From contig RHPI01001202.1 in NCBI GenBank assembly GCA_009103225.1, positions 262,121-326,120 of the forward strand: a DNA stretch of 64,000 nt. The letters run 5' to 3'. The position numbers were made by a program, and so were the translations under genes. Below the pieces are notes generated by a model that searched no databases, had not been told where the DNA came from, and saw only the letters and a list, made by a program, of their open reading frames with translations. Each line of letters begins with the position of its first letter. The stretch's first letter is position 1. Origin of the DNA: Chlorokybus atmophyticus (taxonomy: Eukaryota > Streptophyta > Chlorokybophyceae > Chlorokybales > Chlorokybaceae). Shown here piece by piece: positions 58,163-64,000 of the stretch.

Positions 58163-60460
58163 ACATTGTGTGATTAGTTGGGGGCACATAGGCAGCCAAC
58201 TTTTGCTTACTTCTCTGCAGCCGACATGTTGGCAATCATCAAAAAGTTCTTCAGAGCTTTTATTAAATTCAATGCTGATTTTAATTTGTCTTCACATAAC
58301 TCTGCGCGCCTCCAGCGGGCAAGTTGTTGCTTTTACACATTTCCTTCACGCATTGTCTTCATTTATATTTTGCAGATCGCAAGATCTTCTGCTTGCCTTT
58401 CGGCAGCCAGAAATTTGTAACATCGCGGTTCACAGCATACGTAGTCTACCGCGCATCATAGCTGGCATTGCTGGTCCTCGAGATTGTCACAAAGTTTTTG
58501 TGCAACTATTGGTTCCGTGAGCACGACATTACAAAGTCATTAGCACGTATGTTTCGGAGGAACGTGTTGCGCAACCTGGCTTTCCGAAGGGCCATACCAT
58601 CACCTTAGTGCATGCAACTTTGCTGACTCTGTTAGGTCTGATTTTCCTTTCCACGAGCATTGACTTGTTTGCGCTGACGCAAGCCGGCGGTCTTAATACT
58701 AGCAAACCAGATGTTGTCATTCCCGATGGTGTTGTAATGAGTTGCCGTTGCGGCCGCCTTCGACCGCCTCTAGAAGCTGCAGACAAAGAGAAGGACTTTC
58801 AAGTGCAATGCCTACAGTGTGTTAATGTCAGCTCTGCTTGCTGTGCTCTCTTTTACTGCCTGCTGAGTAGCGAATACCTCCTCAGATGCTCTGCATGGTC
58901 CCATGGCTACTGCTATTGTTTGCAGCTAAGCAGACATGATACAAAAGGTTTCTTGTATCATGGGCGTCATGAAACTTGTCTGCCGCCAATGTCCGGTATT
59001 ACAATTGCCCACTTACGCTTTGATCACCAACATGATGTTCACTTGTCAACCCATTCATGCACCTGTAGGTCTTAGCAGCCTCACCGGCAGCAGTTGGTGG
59101 TCAAGCACTGGCAGTAGTGTCCTCATGTGCTTCAGCTGATGGTAGATGTTCCAGTCAGCCACCACAGCAGGTAGGCTTAGATAACGCAGCCACCTTGCTT
59201 GATATCTGTTTTCATGTGTTCGGTAATGCAATTGCCCACTTGCGCTTTGTGACCACCAACATGATGTTCACTTGTCCACCCATACGTGCACTTGCAGGTC
59301 TCAACAACCTTACCGGCAGCAGTTGTTGGTCAAGCACTGGCAATTGTGTCCTCACGTGCTTTAGCTGATGGTAGCAGTTCCAGTCAGCCACCACAGCAGG
59401 TAGGGTTGGATAACGCAGCCACCTTGCTTGATATCTATTTTCATGTGATGTGTTGCAAGCAGATGATAACAGCATCACTAAGCGCAAGCTTGCGCGCAAG
59501 CGCAAGCGCAAGTCCGCCTTCCCGGCTACTAAGAGCAAGAGTCCGGATCCTGTTCTTGATACGCAGGTAACATAACATGCCCATATGTAAACTTCTTTAA
59601 CGTATACTGTGTGCTTGTGTATTATTGCAGATACCACCTGTCAATGCCAAACTAACAAGCCAAAGCACAAGCGCAAGCCGAGATCTTGTGGAGCTCCGCC
59701 CCAGCTCCCCACTGATGAGAATAAAAGTCTGCATCCCGCTGTGAACATCAGGCGATTCCAGGTAACATAGAAAATGGCTCAGTTTTATCTCGCTCTCTCA
59801 CTCTTCTCCCTCTCTCTTGTGCTTAACATGCTTCGTACTTGCAACACGTGTTTGTTGTTACACGAAGTAGGGAGTGCAAGCTGCGCAAAACGCAAGCGTC
59901 AGCGCAAGTCAAGAGGTCGTAAATGGCCGCAACACATTGAGCGGCGCATGAGATTGTGAGTTCTTGTGTAATACTTGTGTTATAATGCATGCATATTGAT
60001 GTGAAGTTCACAACAGCTTGACGGCGCATGCGTATCGGATCCAAGCAATGGATAAGTATATGGCGGTCTTGGTTGACGAGCTTCAGCGTGACATCACCAA
60101 GTTTGCTGTGTGCGCCACTTGCTTCGAGGCGGATCTCATGGATGTCATGATAGCGTGCTCGAAGTGCTGTGAGGTTCATTATCGCGAATGCGTTCGCGCG
60201 CGATAAGATGAAGTTTTCAGCTGCTCGAGGAAGTGCTGCGGCGGTCAGATAATATCATTAGCATTTCTAATGACGAATTCTCCCTTGCTCATATGTGTGT
60301 ACAGGCGCGTTGGAATGTCGTACGCATCGATGATGATGAGGGAGTCAGGAATCTGAAACAGGAGTCTTGCAAAGATGACCAGTGCAATGCAGCTCACATA
60401 GTAAGGCTTGATGCATTTCACGCACACTTTATGTTTGTATGCGTCAACTTGTAAAGTGCA
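55900..60460 (+). CDS. Unresolved multi-exon locus with PHD-like Cys/His clusters
   Basis: Several plus-strand exon-like pieces have coding character but I could not join all of them. They include an acidic piece ending EFLCDVC (about 55922-55982), FRKSQEVQALYEKVVEG (56890-56940), a piece reading SGSPMLGIHKRAKNITFVCG (56975-57140), ADMLAIIKKFFRAFIKFNAD (58219-58327), CRCG...FQVQCLQC (58636-58820), a duplicated 34-residue exon, two Lys/Arg-rich pieces (59465-59567 and 59880-59955) and a Cys/His cluster at 60040-60206. The phase-consistent chain 56975-57140, 57779-57904, 57982-58047, 58219-58337 and 58376-58440 is the best supported. The Cys spacing and basic stretches suggest a nuclear chromatin or nucleic-acid-binding protein. 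In-frame TAG codons at about 56972 and 58468 may mean more introns, or that the gene is decaying. Boundaries are approximate. Confidence 0.4.
57437..57556. repeat. 60-bp tandem duplication
   Basis: Two units, 57437-57496 and 57497-57556, both beginning gacgtgtttctttttt and containing tgctgctt...gcagctcg. They lie in a probable intron of the unresolved locus. Confidence 0.85.
58129..58160. repeat. (GT)n microsatellite
   Basis: About 16 GT units in a probable intron. Confidence 0.95.
58636..58820 (+). other. Exon with PHD-like Cys pairs
   Basis: Between an acceptor (gttag, 58631-58635) and a donor (gttaat after 58820) the frame reads VIPDGVVMSCRCGRL and later DFQVQCLQC. C-x-C-G followed by an aromatic-Q-V-Q-C-x2-C resembles the first half of PHD fingers of the C-x-C-G type. 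The next exon (from 58926) brings YHGRHETCL with an H-x2-C. The spacing to the His is longer than usual, so a true PHD fold is not certain. Confidence 0.4.
58994..59452 (+). repeat. 229-bp tandem duplication carrying one exon
   Basis: Two units of about 229 bp. Each has the same upstream intron end, an exon of 102 bases (59069-59170 and 59298-59399) and the same downstream intron start. The exons differ at about 11 of 102 positions. They code AVGGQALAVVSSCASADG and AVVGQALAIVSSRALADG, each ending SQPPQQ before a GTAGG donor. Both are phase 0, so including both, one or none keeps the frame. Confidence 0.85.
60018..60206 (+). other. Exon-like frame with Cys/His cluster
   Basis: The frame contains FAVCATCFEADLMDVMIACS followed by KCCEVHYREC, that is C-x2-C, eleven residues, C-x2-C and H-x3-C. 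This is close to a treble-clef or PHD-type zinc site. It ends at TAA 60204-60206. A partner exon from about 60305 adds CKDDQC. It is probably the 3' part of the unresolved locus. Confidence 0.4.
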
Positions 60461-61086
60461 TGTGTCACAACCTACGTATATCTATTTTGTGACACGATGG
60501 TGAACAACAACGTGTATCATCTGCAACGGTTGTTAATGATTACACAAGTTGCATTGGTTTATGTCATGTCCGGATGCTGCAGGCACTTGTTTATTCAATT
60601 GGCTGCTATAAAGAGGCAATGAGTGGTTACCAATGAGGTCCAATCACCTTCCCACAACGACTTTAGCTTGAGGTAAGCACAACGAGAGGTAGCTATGAGC
60701 ACTGTGCCGGCAGCTTGCAATTGCATTTACTGATATCATGTCCAGATGCTGCAGGCACTTGTTCAATCAATTAGCTGCTACCAGGTTATGCAAATTCTAA
60801 AGTGTTTCTGACCAGCTTTAAGTCAAATTGAAGTGTGAGCGCAGCATATGCTTGCAAGTACAAACCAAGTGTTGAACACCTTGTTATATTGCTCACACGT
60901 ATGGTCAACAGTCAATGATATCAATTATATATATGTCCAATAATCAGTCAATCACCTGGCCCAATTGATATAGCGCCGACACATGTGCTTGAGAGTCTGT
61001 ATGTTGATGGTGTACATACCCACCACCATTGTGGTTGCCAACAGGCCAATCACTGTTTCTGATATATCAATACGCATCCCTTGACG

Positions 61087-61143
61087 CATTTGGTAAATTA
61101 GAGCAATTGCACAATCTATGCAATTGCTCTAATTTACCAAATG
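61087..61143. repeat. Perfect inverted repeat (25-bp arms, 7-base loop)
   Basis: The left arm 61087-61111 and right arm 61119-61143 are exact reverse complements with loop CAATCTA. The arms are AT-rich and contain AATTAGAGCAATTG. Confidence 0.95.
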
Positions 61144-62406
61144 TTGTTCAACTTCGTCCATCCATTTAATGGCGACAGCTGTTTCAAAGCGCTGCCAGAA
61201 TCTTGAACTCGAATACACCCAATCATTGCATGTGCCCGTGATGATGTTCATGTTTGGTTCAATGTGATCAGGATTTTCCATCACTTCTCACGGTGACGCC
61301 TCTCTTCATTAGAAACTCTATCTGTCGCAGGCGATAAATCGGACACTCGGCTTTCACCAGCAGATCTTCGGCTTGACACAGAGGTATGAACTTGTTAATG
61401 CCTGGCATGGTGAAGTCTCGTGTGCAATAATGCATATGCGTACTGCAGGATTATCTTGCTAAACTACAGTGGAGCGTCTCTTGTCGAAGTCACTTGTGAA
61501 CAGTTGACTGTCATATTGTACCAATCGATTTTGTTATATCACTATGACGAGATGTTGTAATAAAACTGACCCACGGAAGCGCTATTTCTAATATGAGTGT
61601 CAATCATATCGAGTGGGTGGTGGGGGAGAGCATCCTCAGTTTATCACATTATACTCTCACCGGGTTCACTATATGCCTCTCACTACACCCACATGTTATA
61701 ATGTAACCGATCCACCGAAGCTATAGATTTAAATTAATTGTTGTGAAATTTGTACATGTTATGAGAATAGGTCAAGCTTCAGAAACAATTTGTTTGTTAT
61801 TGACTTGAAGCGCATTCAATCGTTATTTACTTGATAAGATTGAAAAGGGCATCATTACATTGAATAGTTGAATAAAGGTATATTTATGGGCTTATGGTTA
61901 AACTGACAGTCAGGGTTTTATTTGACTGTTCTATGATTACTCACTCACGGGCATGTGTTGCGAAGCATAAGTATACCAGAAATGTACCAGGTGGTAAGGT
62001 GAGTGTTATTGCAGCATTGGTATCTGATGGAAGGAGCTGGCGGGTGGGGTGTGGCATTGAGGATTGGTAGTTGCTAAGAGGAGGAAAAAGCTGCAACTGG
62101 AGGGTTCCGTGACGCGCTTTCAGCGCATTCAATTCTGCTCGGACTGTTTCCATCGAAGGTATAATGTTGAACACGAACAGAACCAAGCGTCATCGCGTTG
62201 CGCATATGAGAGCCCTGTCCTAACTTAATAGACACGTTGTGATGACAGCTTTTTGGTTATGTATTCAAGGCTTGTCGCTGAAGTGGATGGGTGTCACTAG
62301 CACATTCATCGATGGCATGGCATGCTGTGCTTTTTGTGGATTGACTCAGTTCGGATATTCGCCCACTTGTCTCAGTCAAGAAACCCATTGATCTCGTCGC
62401 CATTAC

Positions 62407-62673
62407 TTGTACGGCAAATCGTACATGCAGCAATTCACAATCAGCAAGGTCAACAAGTACTATGTATGCAGCAATTGCAAAGACAAGAGCCATACTTTAC
62501 GTGTCACTCATAATGTTTTTGCTTGCCCGCAATACGTTCGTGCCGTTCTCGACATACACCCTTTACATATGCAGTTGCTCAGTATCATTGATGTTCATCT
62601 ACGGTTACAACAACGCATACATAGGTTTTTGATAGGATGCAACCTCACGACATCTGTATTGGATGAGCCATGA
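62407..62673 (+). pseudogene. Remnant of an unknown element protein with Cys pair
   Basis: The frame opens with a possible zinc pair, KYYVCSNCKDKSH, and continues ALVLDIHPLHM-like into MQLLSIIDVHLRLQQRIHRF. A second frame nearby (about 62880-63000) reads CGDNDTIYRDICQLGR. There is no intron and no promoter-like context. I take it for a decayed mobile-element protein; the family is not recognised. Confidence 0.3.
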
Positions 62674-63010
62674 CTATCCTAAGATAACACAAGTGGTCTT
62701 TATTTATCTGACATTCCTGCATCAATGCACACATTATCGAGTGAAAATGTTATATCAAATCACATCATACGACGTCACAAAACAATGTTGGAATGTCCTC
62801 ATCTACAACATGGTCTGCCAGTTTTGTCGCATTCAGCTGTCGAAAGCATTGTGCATGCACATCGCCAACGTGGGCCATTAAACATATTGACAAGCAATGT
62901 GGTGACAATGATACTATCTACCGTGATATCTGCCAACTCGGACGCTATTCTGCCACAATCGACGAAACCAACAGCAAAATGCGTAAACAATGCTGGAAAC
63001 ATTGTCTTAC

Positions 63011-63538
63011 TGTAACGGGAGCAATAATAATAGGGGTATTATTGCGACCTAGATAACACATTCTGTATGAATAAGTATTGAAATATGCTTATTTATACCT
63101 CTTTTCTACAGTTGCTCGCTTATTAAAGGCTATGATGCTTTATCATAGCTTAAATAAGTACCAATGGGTGTAGAATCGCTTATTCAAGCCTATTTATTTG
63201 TCACATTTGATAAAATGTGATCACTATCTCGTTAGGTACCTTACGATAGGTATCTTTCATTAGGTGCCTTATCGATAGGTACCTTATCTGAGCTGTAATT
63301 GGCTTACGCTAGATTTCCTAACTACCCTATCTGTAGGGTCGATGTCTAGTTGTGAGTTAATTATCGAGAGGTATATATTTAATATACTCTTGATATAAAA
63401 GGTCACATCAAACTGATGTGAGGGACTTTCATTTCTCTGCTCAGTGGCGGCCACGCCGTCGAAAGGCTTGTCATAGGCGGTGTGGGTGTTGGGGTAGAGG
63501 ATTAAAGGGGCATCACCGGCGACGGTGGTGCTGTTACA
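63011..63538 (+). mobile_element. LTR of a dispersed retroelement, copy B, with primer binding site
   Basis: A 528-bp stretch, TGTAAC...GTTACA, related over its length to 31772-32325 on the same strand. Two bases after it, TGGTATCCAGGAGC (63540-63553) resembles the initiator-tRNA-Met primer binding site TGGTATCAGAGC. This copy is therefore a 5' LTR with the element body continuing to the right, beyond the window. The TGG-TATC start and TATTTATACCTCTTTTC in the LTR resemble plant copia-type LTRs. Confidence 0.65.
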
Positions 63539-63553
63539 TTGGTATCCAGGAGC

Positions 63554-64000
63554 TTGGGGGTGACGTGGGTACTTATAGGGGGCGGCGACCTGCTCTCGGC
63601 CAATCAGAAGGCGGTGGCGGCGGCCTCATATTCGTCCACGCAGCCCAAGCTTCAAGTTAGCTTCCCTGCGCTACCTCAACGTTGAAGCCACCCATCAAAG
63701 AGGCGACTTCTCCACGTGTGAGGTACCATCACACACGTCGGTGACTTGCCTGCTTGCCTGCTTGTCAGCTGCTTGCCAGGTGCTTGCCAGGTGCACGTGT
63801 GTACTTTTATGCACATCATTCAATGACTTGCCAGTGCATGAGTGCGGCTTGCTAGTGTGCCATCATTGCTTGTCACACTTGGTGCACTATCTTTGCTTGC
63901 AGTGATTGCCTGTCATTGCATGCGGTGATTGCTTGTCATTGTGCTTGCTAGTGCATGTCACAGTTGGTCACTGTACGGCTTGCCTGTTGCATGTATGTGA
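63554..64000. other. Element interior with imperfect CTTGCC/TTGTCATTG repeats
   Basis: After the primer binding site the sequence becomes a run of short imperfect repeats (tgcttgcctg, gcttgccaggtg and, later, ttgcttgtcattg; about 63740-63990). No gag-like frame starts before the window ends. Confidence 0.45.

Larger units (their letters stand above)
60471..63010. other. AT-rich gene-free stretch
   Basis: About 2.5 kb. A 46-bp sequence at 60563-60608 (catgtccggatgctgcaggc...) recurs at 60736-60781. A perfect hairpin lies at 61087-61143. Frames between 62400 and 63050 (plus) read as protein remnants, for example YVCSNCKDKSH and DIHPLHMQLLSIIDVHLRLQ, but no gene structure is supported. Confidence 0.4.

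Overview
The window is nuclear DNA of a photosynthetic eukaryote. Coding sequence is split into short exons with clean GT-AG introns of roughly 60-250 bp. The strand of the genes changes often, several proteins start with transit-peptide-like N-termini, and there is a plant-type phytochrome (PAS-GAF-PHY-PAS-PAS and a kinase-like end, no response regulator). Together with long retroelement tracts and many TG-, CA- and TA-rich microsatellites this suggests a unicellular streptophyte alga. A Mesostigma-like organism is my guess, and it rests on gene content only.

Layout. Positions 283-5539 and 5541-10780 are the same sequence written twice (offset 5241), joined at a single N. I read this as an assembly artefact. 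Each copy holds a conserved small charged protein of unknown function (minus), a tRNA-Phe (minus) and a DUF3054 membrane protein (minus). From 11.2 to 29.1 kb the DNA is gene-dense: a short-chain dehydrogenase (plus), an RluA-family pseudouridine synthase (minus), a Sen1/MAA3-type superfamily 1 helicase (plus), a GNAT acetyltransferase (minus), a CPBP/CAAX-type membrane protease (plus) and a sarcosine-oxidase-like FAD enzyme (minus). I rebuilt these exon by exon, and nearly all phases agree.

From 29.1 to 43 kb no host gene is seen. This stretch holds a possible 1.7 kb inverted-repeat element, a long terminal repeat (31772-32325) of a family with a second copy at 63011-63538, a minisatellite with a sequence gap, and a decayed Ty3/gypsy chromovirus (33227-41128, minus) with both LTRs, primer binding site, polypurine tract and remnants of gag, protease, RT, RNase H, integrase and chromodomain.

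The phytochrome occupies about 43.6-48.2 kb (plus); its last exon is 2.6 kb without an intron. After a 3.2 kb gene-free stretch that includes a perfect 21-bp-arm hairpin comes a CobW/COG0523 metallochaperone GTPase with a His-rich loop (minus, 51.3-53.7 kb). Region 55.9-60.5 kb contains an unresolved multi-exon plus-strand locus with PHD-like Cys/His clusters, a tandemly duplicated exon and basic linkers. The last 3.5 kb is AT-rich, with another perfect hairpin, repeats and the second LTR.

The genes do not form one pathway. Adjacent pairs are convergent or divergent, as in a compact algal genome: the dehydrogenase and the pseudouridine synthase converge, the synthase and the helicase share a short divergent promoter region, and the acetyltransferase and the protease diverge.
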